From an uncultured Mobiluncus sp. (GTDB taxonomy: Bacteria > Actinomycetota > Actinomycetes > Actinomycetales > Actinomycetaceae), in the NCBI RefSeq assembly GCF_902488535.1, contig NZ_CABTWO010000014.1, positions 1 to 58,507 on the forward strand: 58,507 bases of DNA. The letters are read 5' to 3'. The number at the start of each line of letters is the position of its first letter. Position 1 is the stretch's first letter. The notes beneath the pieces were generated by a model. That model saw only the letters and a list, made by a program, of their open reading frames with translations, was not told the origin of the DNA and did no database searches. Shown here piece by piece: positions 51,088 to 58,507 of the stretch. Made by a program: the position numbers and the translations under genes.

Positions 51088-52815
51088 TTAGGTAATCTGT
51101 TGCCCCAAAAGCATTCTGTAAATTGGTTCACTCTTAAGCTGATTATGGGTTCCTTGCGCGACAACCCGACCATTGTCTAGAACGATGATGTAATCAGCGA
51201 TGCGGATAGAAGCGAGACGATGTGCGATAACTATAGTCGTGCGGTCAGCCCTGGCATGTCTGATGTTGGCTGCAATAGATGCTTCCAGGAACGGATCAAT
51301 GTTGGCTAACGGCTCATCGAGTATGAGCATGTCAGGGTGGCGGAGGAAAGCGCGGGCGATACCGATACGTTGACGTTCCCCCCCAGAGAGAGTGGTGCCT
51401 CGGTCGCCAATTCTTGCGCCCAGCCCACCTAACGCAGTGATTAGCTCACTAATGTCAGCTTCGCGTAGGGCTGCCCAAATATCCTCATCAGAGGCGTGGG
51501 GATTAGCTAGAGCTAGGTTGTCGCGGACAGTTCCCGCAAATATGTGGCAGTCTTGTGGAACCAGGGCGAGCCTTTCGCGATATTGGTTTGGTTGATAGGC
51601 GCGAAGGTTCTTTCCATCAAAACGCAACTCGCCTTGCTGCGGGTCAAGGTAGCGCATTGCGAGATTAGCGAGCGTAGTTTTTCCGGCTCCGGATTTACCG
51701 ACGATGGCGATTGAGCGGCATGGAGTCGCCGTCAGACTCACTTTATGAATGACCGGAGTCTCATCCTGATACGCAAATTCCGCATCATCAATGACGAGGT
51801 GATTTGCTTCTGACTCATAAGTGGGGTGATTCGTTTCCGGCAGGGAAGGGACGGGATCCACCGCGTCCAGAATGACATTAATTCGACGGGCGCACGCGCT
51901 GATTTCCCCGACCCGTCCCAACATTCCCACCAGCGTTGTCGCTGGGGTGGGGATTAACCCTGCCAAAACTACCGATACTGGCAGCAAGGCTGAATCTATT
52001 TTCCCTACCAGCACCCATCCGGTCAGGACTACGAGCAGTATCGTCGAACCTATCGTGGTTACGGTGGTGGAAAAGGCTGATTCCCAAGACTTCCGCATCG
52101 TTTGGGAATTTTTCGTATCCTGCACTTGCCGCGTCAAGTCGAGGATAAATTCATTCTGTTTATCCACCATCCCTAAAGAACGTAACTCGCGCTGCCCTTG
52201 AATAGAATCCAGTACGGCTACGCGCAACTGCGCCAGTTGATTGCGCAGTCTTTTGCCTTGTCTACGCTGAATGGACATCAGAGCGAAAGGAAATGCAATC
52301 ATGGCTGCGGTCACCACCAGCATTATCAGCCCCAGCGGACCAATCAAAGTCACCAGCACAGCAGTGAATAATGTAGGTGTGAAGATGGCGCAAATCGCGG
52401 TGGAAGCCGTGTGCGCGTAAAACCATTCCAGCTGTTCCGCGTCATTCATGGCTGCCGAGGCGACGTCACCCGTGCGCTTTCCCTGCAGCCCCAGGGGGGC
52501 GATGCGTTCGATGGCGTTATAAATATGTACCCGCAAAGTATGCAAAATCCGGTACGCCACTTCATGTGACCACCAAACCTCAAAAAGCGTACTCGCCGCA
52601 TGTACCGCAACCAGGGTGAACATCACCACAAATAACAGGTGCAGGGGGGTCGTTGAGTTCAGTATGAATTCCGTCGAAATCCACACTGAACTAACTGCCA
52701 CGCCCACTACGCTAATTTGTGCAAGTGCGGTCACGATGGTGGCAGCGATGAAAAGCGGGACGCACTCGTGCAACCGCTTCATCAGGACGAGGAAATCACT
52801 AAATACCGAGTTCAT
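51088..52815 (-). CDS. ABC exporter-fold half-transporter of the iron locus, subunit 2
   Basis: 575 residues: six membrane helices (about 15-300), then an ATPase domain with Walker A GKSGAGKT, Q-loop VPQDCHIF, LSGGERQR, Walker B LILDEP and switch His in IAHR, all intact. Begins six bases after subunit 1. Exporter-fold pairs next to siderophore importers include IrtAB and YbtPQ, which act in siderophore uptake, and true siderophore exporters; sequence does not decide. Likely under the iron box upstream of subunit 1. Confidence 0.9.
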   Translation of the reverse strand: MNSVFSDFLVLMKRLHECVPLFIAATIVTALAQISVVGVAVSSVWISTEFILNSTTPLHLLFVVMFTLVAVHAASTLFEVWWSHEVAYRILHTLRVHIYNAIERIAPLGLQGKRTGDVASAAMNDAEQLEWFYAHTASTAICAIFTPTLFTAVLVTLIGPLGLIMLVVTAAMIAFPFALMSIQRRQGKRLRNQLAQLRVAVLDSIQGQRELRSLGMVDKQNEFILDLTRQVQDTKNSQTMRKSWESAFSTTVTTIGSTILLVVLTGWVLVGKIDSALLPVSVVLAGLIPTPATTLVGMLGRVGEISACARRINVILDAVDPVPSLPETNHPTYESEANHLVIDDAEFAYQDETPVIHKVSLTATPCRSIAIVGKSGAGKTTLANLAMRYLDPQQGELRFDGKNLRAYQPNQYRERLALVPQDCHIFAGTVRDNLALANPHASDEDIWAALREADISELITALGGLGARIGDRGTTLSGGERQRIGIARAFLRHPDMLILDEPLANIDPFLEASIAANIRHARADRTTIVIAHRLASIRIADYIIVLDNGRVVAQGTHNQLKSEPIYRMLLGQQIT

Positions 52816-52821
52816 CGCAGG

Positions 52822-54558
52822 CTACTCTCCTAACTGCGCGCTAATCAATCGTGACCAGGCATTATCTTCCTGGGATAACGTCTGGGGATTGCCAGCGCAG
52901 AGCACTTGCCCATCACCCATCACAATGACATGGTCTGTTTGTTTCGCCGCATCAATCCGATGGGTGACGAGAATTAAAGTTAAGTCGGGATAGGCGCGAC
53001 GGATATTTGCCAACACAGTTGTTTCTGTTTGGGTGTCGAGCCCGGAAGTTGATTCATCCAGCACCAACAGAGGACATTGGCGAATGAGAGCTCGGGCAAT
53101 TGCCAGGCGCTGTTTTTGCCCTCCTGACAGGTTTTTAGCGTGTTCTTCGATATTGAGATTAAGGATGCTGGCGCCCTCCCGTTCCACATCGTAATCGGGA
53201 TGCAAGTTTGTGGCACAAGCCAGGTCGAGTGCCGTCATCATCTCGGTTTCGTTTGCCGTTGGGTTAGCTTCGGAGAGGATTGACCTTACCGTGCCGGGGA
53301 AAATAATGGGGTCTTGTGGAACCAAAGTTACCGTGCGGGCAATGTCTAAACCATCTGCCGGAACTCCTCCAATGGTGATAGTGCCACTATCGGGACGGTC
53401 GAACCCCATCAATAACCCTAGTGCGGTGGACTTTCCGGCACCCGATAGCCCTACCAATGCGGTGGTTTTTCCCGGAGGGGCAGCGAACGTGACTTTCACA
53501 AGTGCCGGTTTTGTGGCGCCCCGATACGTGTAAGAGGTGTTAGTAAAGGCGACGGCGCTACTTTCCGGGACGGTTTGGTCAGTGTGAACTTTGACGGGCT
53601 GGGCTGAGGTTTGGTCAAATAGCTCACTCATAGCGGGCAGGGCGGAAATTCCAAAAAAAGCCTCATGCCAACACGAAGATAATGCGGTAAATGGACGAAA
53701 CAGCTCAATGGATAACAACGTAATCACAAACAGGCTACTGATTGGCATCGCTTCTAAGCGAATCAAAGAGATTGCTATCGCCAGCCCGAGGGCAGGACCG
53801 AGCACTTTCATCATTCCGGACAGACCTGTCTCTCCCAACGAGAGTCGCAGCTGACCCATGGTTGTCTTCAACAGCTGACTCGATTGCTTCTCTAATTGTT
53901 CGCCATGATTTTTCGCTGCCCCGAATGATTTCAAAGTACGCATTCCCATCATGGCATCGACGAAATCAGCATTGAGATTTTCGTATGCTATCCAATGCGA
54001 TTGCCCACGGTCAGCCAAGGCTTTATCCCACAGCCGTGGAATAGCGACGATAGCAATCCCGCAAGCTAACAGTACTCCCGCAATTACAGGGCTAATGCTG
54101 GCTATAGCTCCAGTTAGCGCTAGAGCAGTTATCGTCGTGACTGCTAATTGGGCGAAATATTTAACAAAATAGGGTTCTATCGCCTCAACCCCGTCGGTGA
54201 GCACGGACTGGATTTGCCCCGAACGCCCCATCCCGCCCTGCATCGGACCGCGCGCATCAAGTTCCTTTAACAGAGCCTGGCGTAATCGACTTTTTACCAC
54301 CAAACCGGCGCGATTTTGCAAAAGCTGACCTGAGACTTCTAGCATCGGCCGAATTATCAAGAGGATTGCGATAGCAATAATTAATCCCACAATGGTGGGG
54401 ATACATCGGGTATCAAGAAGCTCATTGAACAACGTCGCGTTGCAAATCGCTGTTGAAATATATATTGCGGAAACCAGGACTCCGACCAAGACGGCAGGGG
54501 CCAGTAGCCACACGGACACTCCTGCGGCGCGCATCACTAAACGTTGCTTGGTAAACAC
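52822..54558 (-). CDS. ABC exporter-fold half-transporter of the iron locus, subunit 1
   Basis: 578 residues: membrane domain (about 20-310) and ATPase domain with GLSGAGKS, VPQDPIIF, LSGGQKQR, VLDEST (Ser in place of Pro in the usual DEPT) and VTHR. Both ATP sites of the heterodimer look functional, unlike the exporter at 17-21 kb. The gene faces away from the FecCD gene; a near-perfect iron box lies ~90 bases upstream. Confidence 0.9.
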   Translation of the reverse strand: MFTKQRLVMRAAGVSVWLLAPAVLVGVLVSAIYISTAICNATLFNELLDTRCIPTIVGLIIAIAILLIIRPMLEVSGQLLQNRAGLVVKSRLRQALLKELDARGPMQGGMGRSGQIQSVLTDGVEAIEPYFVKYFAQLAVTTITALALTGAIASISPVIAGVLLACGIAIVAIPRLWDKALADRGQSHWIAYENLNADFVDAMMGMRTLKSFGAAKNHGEQLEKQSSQLLKTTMGQLRLSLGETGLSGMMKVLGPALGLAIAISLIRLEAMPISSLFVITLLSIELFRPFTALSSCWHEAFFGISALPAMSELFDQTSAQPVKVHTDQTVPESSAVAFTNTSYTYRGATKPALVKVTFAAPPGKTTALVGLSGAGKSTALGLLMGFDRPDSGTITIGGVPADGLDIARTVTLVPQDPIIFPGTVRSILSEANPTANETEMMTALDLACATNLHPDYDVEREGASILNLNIEEHAKNLSGGQKQRLAIARALIRQCPLLVLDESTSGLDTQTETTVLANIRRAYPDLTLILVTHRIDAAKQTDHVIVMGDGQVLCAGNPQTLSQEDNAWSRLISAQLGE

Positions 54559-54630
54559 GATTACCTATCTCTCTCCAACTCTAACGATTCCGAGCGTGTC
54601 CATTACGCTTCTACTTCCATCAACCCAACC

Positions 54631-54666
54631 TTACCTTTAAGTATTACTTAGGTTATGCTAACCTTA
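54631..54666 (+). promoter_or_regulatory. promoter overlapped by a DtxR/IdeR iron box
   Basis: TTAGGTTATGCTAACCTTA (54648-54666) matches the iron-repressor consensus TTAGGTTAGCCTAACCTAA at 16 of 19 positions. It overlaps the -10 TATGCT (54654-54659) of a plus-strand promoter whose -35 is TTACCT, 17 bases upstream, so iron-loaded repressor would block the importer. It can also control the divergent exporter pair. Confidence 0.8.
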
Positions 54667-54672
54667 GTGTAA

Positions 54673-54900
54673 CTCATGCAGTTTCTCCTAGACCTCGAGA
54701 GACACCACAACGTTTAGAACCAGAGGAGGTTCGGTGGGAAAACCGTTTTCACACCACGCGAGGACAGACCTATTGCCCATCTCACTATCGTTTGGACGTA
54801 AAGCGCATGTAATCCCCCCGGCACCATCTGTTAGCAGTGTGATTTGCGATGTTGACCAATCGCAAGCATTGCCCATAAATTCGAAGGATACCCACGCAAT
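54673..54900. other. unassigned part of the iron-locus divergent region
   Basis: Between the iron box and the FecCD gene. On the minus strand 54688-54921 is open for 77 codons and looks protein-like (DWSTSQITLLTDGAGG), but has no ribosome site and its 5' end runs into the FecCD gene; it could be a gene remnant. On the plus strand it would be a ~235-base 5' leader. No gene is called. Confidence 0.4.
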
Positions 54901-55923
54901 ATGTTGACGAAACACAGGCAACGTCTGATTTTGGGGATTGCTCTGATACTCGCCTTGGTCTGCTCCATCGTAGTTGCGGTCATCGTAGGTGCCACCGATG
55001 TTTCCTTATCCGCCGCGCTGGAAGGCATCAATGCTACGCTCACGGGACGCGCCACGAACGATGTTGATACTCAAATTATCGGACAAGTGAGGTTTCCCCG
55101 AGCGGTTCTCGGTGCAATCGTTGGCGCCGGGTTGGGTACCTGCGGCGTAATCACCCAGTCATTGCTGCGTAATCCCCTCGGGGATCCCTACATTCTGGGT
55201 ATTTCCTCGGGGGCTTCCACCGGTGCGGCAACTGTGATTGTATTCGGAGCGTCAAGCACCATCCTCTCCGCACTGGGAATAACCATCGGTGCTTTCTTGG
55301 GAGCGCTAATCTCTATCTTCCTGGTGACTCTGCTGGCTTCTGCCGGGGGGAGAATCACTCCTACCCGCATCATATTTGCCGGTATGGCGGTGACATATTT
55401 CTTTTCTGCGGCAACCAGCCTCATCACTCTCATGGCTAAGACTGCCGCGGGAACCAAATCCGTCATGTTTTGGACTTTAGGATCACTTTCTAACGCGAGC
55501 TGGCATGACGTCGCTCTCGCCGGCATTGTGGTAGCGGCTGCAATAACTAGTTTTATGATTTGGGGCAGACGAGTCGACATCCTCAATTTGGGAGACGACG
55601 CGGCAATCTCGCTGGGGACCAGTCCACGAATTTACCGAAACCTGTTGTTTCTCATAGTGGCCCTGAGTATCGCTGTATTAGTCTCACTGACCGGCGCAAT
55701 CGGGTTCGTCGGACTTGTGGTTCCCCATGTCGCTAAACAACTTGTCGGCTCCCCCACCCGGGCGGCGTTACCAATCGCAGCCCTCTGCGGTGCGTTACTC
55801 GTAGTCATTGCAGACACCTGTACCCGCATCGTAATTCGCCCTGCTGAAATACCTATCGGAATTCTGACCGCGCTGGTGGGAACCCCGATGCTGATGGCTT
55901 TAATCAAAAAATACTCAAAATAG
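54901..55923 (+). CDS. FecCD-family siderophore/heme ABC permease
   Basis: 340-residue BtuC-type permease with about ten helices. Family motifs: RFPRAVLGAIVGAGLGTCGVITQ (cited as RFPRAVLGAIVGAGLG), NPLGDPYILGISSGA, and GAIGFVGLVVPHV. One permease gene implies a homodimer. First of a three-gene operon (gaps of 12 and 4 bases). The ATG lacks a close ribosome site (AAGGAT lies 12 bases away). Ferric siderophore is the likely cargo given the iron box; heme and cobalamin are alternatives. Confidence 0.92.
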   Translation: MLTKHRQRLILGIALILALVCSIVVAVIVGATDVSLSAALEGINATLTGRATNDVDTQIIGQVRFPRAVLGAIVGAGLGTCGVITQSLLRNPLGDPYILGISSGASTGAATVIVFGASSTILSALGITIGAFLGALISIFLVTLLASAGGRITPTRIIFAGMAVTYFFSAATSLITLMAKTAAGTKSVMFWTLGSLSNASWHDVALAGIVVAAAITSFMIWGRRVDILNLGDDAAISLGTSPRIYRNLLFLIVALSIAVLVSLTGAIGFVGLVVPHVAKQLVGSPTRAALPIAALCGALLVVIADTCTRIVIRPAEIPIGILTALVGTPMLMALIKKYSK

Positions 55924-55935
55924 AAAGGAATATCC

Positions 55936-56925
55936 ATGAATAAAACACAAATCGTTGGTGGCGCACTCGGCGTATGCCTTGCTGCCAGCATGATGGCAGG
56001 CTGCTCGGGAGCTCATCACTCCGCCAGCGGTAGCTCTGACGATTCTATAACCATCAAAAATTGTGGTGTTGAAACAACTTTTAAGACTCACCCGCAGAAA
56101 GTTGTCTCGATGGGTGTGACCGGTCTCGCCTACCTGTATGCTGCCGGGGCAGAGAAATCCATCATTGGTCGGGCTAATGAGTGGGGTGAGGAACCTCCGG
56201 CGTGGATTGGAAAGAAAGCCGACCAGAGTAAAGTGCTGTCTACGGAATCAATCTCCCTGGAAGGACTTATGAAGCTAAAGCCAGATTTGGCTTACGGTGG
56301 CGGATTCAGCTCCGAAAACACTGCTCCGAAATCCGTAACAGAAAAGGGAATCCCTGCCGTCGTGGACGCGAGCGAGTGCTCCTATTTCTATCCAGATCAG
56401 AAAGATGACGAGTCGTTCGACACCATCTTGGGTGAAATTACCCAGCTCGGGAAAATCATGGGAACTTCCGAAAAAGCTGATGCAACAGTTTCTGAACTCA
56501 AATCAAAACTGGCGCAAATTAGCTCAGAGAAAATTGGTGACGGTCGCAAGGTTTCCTACGCCTACTACTACGGCGAAGACGCTGACCTATTCAGCTACGG
56601 CGATAAAGGAGTCATGGGAGAAATCAATAAGACACTTGATTTAACTACTGCCATCGACCCAAACTATCACCCGCACCAAGGTCCAATCGCGCCTGAGGCA
56701 TTTGTTAAATCCGATCCCGATGTCATCATCTTGCTCACGGGTATGGGTGGCGCCACCAAAGAAAGTTCGCTGGCGCGATTGGAAAAGATTCCCGGCTTCA
56801 AAGACATGAAAGCCGTCAAAAATGGCAACATAATCTACGCCGAATCAGCAGTCGCATATGCCTCACCCACGGCAATCTATGGAACGTTCGAACTGGCTGA
56901 CCAGTTGAAAAAACTAGAGAAGTAA
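55936..56925 (+). CDS. iron-siderophore-type substrate-binding lipoprotein
   Basis: 329 residues, class III periplasmic-binding fold. Lipobox MAGC with Cys23. PQKVVSMGVTGLAYLYAAGA and LKPDLAYGGG are typical of the FecB/BtuF family, as is the long connecting helix (about 165-200). AGAAAGGAATATCC precedes the ATG. Delivers ligand to the FecCD permease encoded just upstream. Confidence 0.92.
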   Translation: MNKTQIVGGALGVCLAASMMAGCSGAHHSASGSSDDSITIKNCGVETTFKTHPQKVVSMGVTGLAYLYAAGAEKSIIGRANEWGEEPPAWIGKKADQSKVLSTESISLEGLMKLKPDLAYGGGFSSENTAPKSVTEKGIPAVVDASECSYFYPDQKDDESFDTILGEITQLGKIMGTSEKADATVSELKSKLAQISSEKIGDGRKVSYAYYYGEDADLFSYGDKGVMGEINKTLDLTTAIDPNYHPHQGPIAPEAFVKSDPDVIILLTGMGGATKESSLARLEKIPGFKDMKAVKNGNIIYAESAVAYASPTAIYGTFELADQLKKLEK

Positions 56926-56929
56926 ACAG

Positions 56930-57703
56930 ATGAATGATTCTCCCCTCAAGATAGAAAATGCGAGCGTTCGCTTCGGCGAGAAGCTCATACTCAAGCAAGT
57001 GTCCTTTGACGTCCCGCCCGGACAAATCTTGGGCATTGCGGGACCTAATGGTTCCGGAAAAACTACCCTGATGAGGACCATGTTTGCAGCGCAAAAGCTA
57101 TCTGAGGGGAGAATCGTCCTCAATGGTCAGGACCTGGACAAGCTCCGCCCCGGTCAAGTCGCCAGGCGTATCGCGGTCGTCTCCCAGTTCGAGCCTGACA
57201 TGGAAAGAACTCGCGTCATCGACGTAGTGTTACTCGGTCGCGCCCCACATCTTCGTGATGTGCAGGGCTATTGCGCGGCTGACCAGGAGATTGCACAGGA
57301 GGCGCTCAGTGCGGTCGGCATGAATTACGCACCAGACCGTTACATAGACACGCTTTCCGGCGGGGAACGCCAACGCGTGCTTATCGCGCGCGCACTCGCT
57401 CAACAGTGCAAATGCATCCTCTTAGATGAACCCACCAACCATCTGGATGTGAAATACCAGCACCAAATTTTGAGCATCATTAAAACCGTCAGCGATACTG
57501 CGGTCATCATCTTGCACGACCTCAATCTCGTCGCTCGATACTGCGACCAGGCAATTATCATCAAAGACGGTCAGCTTTACACCAAAGGCGCTCCCAAAGA
57601 AATCCTCACCCCCGAACTCATTCATGAAGTCTATGGAGTCACCGCGACCGAGGTCGACGAGGAAGGCACCAAACAGTTCACGTTCAAGCCTTGCCTGGGA
57701 TAA
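56930..57703 (+). CDS. FecE-type ABC ATPase
   Basis: 257 residues: GPNGSGKTTLMRT (Walker A), VVSQFEPD (Q-loop), LSGGERQR, ILLDEPTNHLD and LHDLN (switch His). Energises the siderophore importer. Starts four bases after the binding-protein stop. Confidence 0.94.
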   Translation: MNDSPLKIENASVRFGEKLILKQVSFDVPPGQILGIAGPNGSGKTTLMRTMFAAQKLSEGRIVLNGQDLDKLRPGQVARRIAVVSQFEPDMERTRVIDVVLLGRAPHLRDVQGYCAADQEIAQEALSAVGMNYAPDRYIDTLSGGERQRVLIARALAQQCKCILLDEPTNHLDVKYQHQILSIIKTVSDTAVIILHDLNLVARYCDQAIIIKDGQLYTKGAPKEILTPELIHEVYGVTATEVDEEGTKQFTFKPCLG

Positions 57704-58049
57704 ATCCAGACAGAAACGGTAGGTAACAGCGCTGCTGGGCGCGAGGATTGCGCAGACAGGCGGGGGCTTAAAAACGAACCACGCGCGAGGCTGTTGCGCA
57801 AATCACGTGCGGGGCTTGATGAGTACCGAGAGCTAATCCAAAGTCTTCCAAAAGCTACCCTCCCACGAGGTGGATGTTTCCCTGACCACAAATTTACTGT
57901 TCTCTTACGGACTGAAAGTACGCGAAGTCAGCGAATCCTATGCGGTGGTGATGCAGTCGTGACAGCTCATGATGGGCTAAATGGCATCGTCGGCTATCGC
58001 AATTGCGCGACTATCGAGTTAGGAAATGACTGACACGGACTCCCTTTCT
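57704..58049. other. 346-bp region without a supported gene
   Basis: No terminator is obvious after the FecE-type gene. Plus-strand codons 57794-58033 are open for 79 residues from a TTG without a ribosome site; the product resembles nothing I recognise. Possibly a decayed gene. Confidence 0.4.
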
Positions 58050-58484
58050 CTAGGCCTCGCGGTAAGCTCGCTCGATAAGCGGTTGAGCTTTCACGAAATC
58101 CGCAGTGTCGGCGATGGTGAGCTCGACGTTGCCAGTCCCCCAGTGCCCAATCTCGCTCACATCCCGGGAAAATCCCTGCTCGAACTTCATGGGAGAGGTT
58201 TCAAGGTCAAGTTTGAGGAACACGCGCAGGCGCGTGGTTTGTAACTCTACGCACATAAAGTTCTTAATCAACTTAAAAGCGGTGTAGAGCTTGAGTACGT
58301 TCTCGCTCACATCGTCGCCGAGACTGAGCGCAAAATCGCGAATCGAGTCATACAGCGTTCGTAGTCCCGGCGTCGCGGCATCATATAGTTCGGTGAAGGT
58401 TTTATCATGACCCCCGCGATGTGCAGTAACAGCAGAATCGGTCTCAGCGGGAATGGGGTCGGCAACGTTTTCATTTACATGCTC
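58050..58484 (-). CDS. DUF5655 domain protein, 5' end missing
   Basis: 144 residues remain. The C-terminal ~105 match DUF5655 (LRTLYDSIRDFALSLGDDV, KLYTAFKLIKNFMCVELQ, FSRDVSEIGHWGTGNVEL), a domain of unknown function, often at the end of proteins with a nuclease-like or predicted-transport N-terminus. The genuine reading ends where adapter sequence begins; the apparent GTG start and five codons (encoding MLFRS) come from adapter. The real N-terminus lies beyond the contig. Confidence 0.85.
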   Translation of the reverse strand, partial: EHVNENVADPIPAETDSAVTAHRGGHDKTFTELYDAATPGLRTLYDSIRDFALSLGDDVSENVLKLYTAFKLIKNFMCVELQTTRLRVFLKLDLETSPMKFEQGFSRDVSEIGHWGTGNVELTIADTADFVKAQPLIERAYREA

Positions 58485-58507
58485 AGATCGGAAGAGCACA
58501 CGTCTGA
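58485..58507. other. Illumina TruSeq adapter at the contig end
   Basis: The final 23 bases, beginning AGATCGGAAGAGC, are identical to the start of the TruSeq read-1 adapter. This is sequencing artefact, not genome. Confidence 0.97.

Noticed and set aside
51076..51088. ACCTTAGTTAGGT as a third iron box
   Set aside because: Half-site arrangement and spacing differ from the DtxR consensus and it lies at a gene 3' end.
57794..58033. 79-codon plus-strand ORF after the FecE-type gene
   Set aside because: TTG start without ribosome site and no recognisable family; kept only as a note.

Overview
The window reads as one contig of a moderately GC-rich actinobacterium, most likely of the Actinomycetaceae (Mobiluncus/Varibaculum/Actinomyces type). 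The grounds are the classic actinobacterial block rpsP-khpA-rimM-trmD-rplS-lepB-rnhB-DUF2469-yraN-comM-dprA-xerC, a DUF6318 lipoprotein, a LARTG-type surface protein, cell-wall-binding-repeat proteins and IdeR-style iron boxes. The genus is inference. No tRNA, rRNA, CRISPR array or insertion sequence was seen. The last 23 bases match the Illumina TruSeq adapter, so the right edge is an assembly end and the final gene is truncated.

Layout. 1-13.6 kb: housekeeping genes, almost all on the minus strand (rpsB, then the rpsP-to-xerC block), with a TrmD-GNAT fusion and paired DnaA-box-like sites in two intergenic regions. 13.9-17.4 kb: phosphofructokinase, a Nudix hydrolase, a NifX-like protein and an S51 peptidase. 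17.4-22.2 kb: an operon of an XRE-MntA-HepT fusion protein followed by a heterodimeric ABC exporter whose two ATPase domains have decayed in complementary ways. 22.3-27.1 kb: PPK2, an amino-acid ABC importer preceded by what reads as a lysine riboswitch with an intrinsic terminator, and a CadD-like transporter. 27.3-39.3 kb: a nitroreductase and a complete sialic-acid uptake and catabolism operon (SiaEFGI-like ABC importer, nanA, nanK, nanE, nagA, nagB), divergent from a GntR/FCD regulator with matching operators. 39.4-44.7 kb: ACT/DUF711 pair, purT, a YeaQ-like protein and an SNF-family sodium symporter. 44.8-51 kb: cell-surface genes (CDF metal exporter, LARTG-anchored protein, two-TM proline-rich protein, cell-wall-binding-repeat protein, voltage-gated-type potassium channel, polysaccharide deacetylase). 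51-57.7 kb: an iron locus with two ABC exporter-fold proteins divergent from a FecCD/FecB/FecE siderophore importer across a near-perfect iron box. 58 kb: a truncated DUF5655 protein.

How the genes work together. The sialic-acid genes carry N-acetylneuraminate to fructose-6-phosphate, the substrate of the phosphofructokinase also encoded here, and sialic acid is a mucosal carbon source, which suggests a host-associated organism. The iron locus and the CDF gene each have a DtxR/IdeR-like site, so metal supply probably links them. The lysine riboswitch gives the importer beneath it a predicted substrate. The least conventional locus is the XRE-MntA-HepT gene, which looks like a toxin-antitoxin pair fused to a DNA-binding domain, stripped of recognisable catalytic residues and placed directly before an asymmetric exporter.
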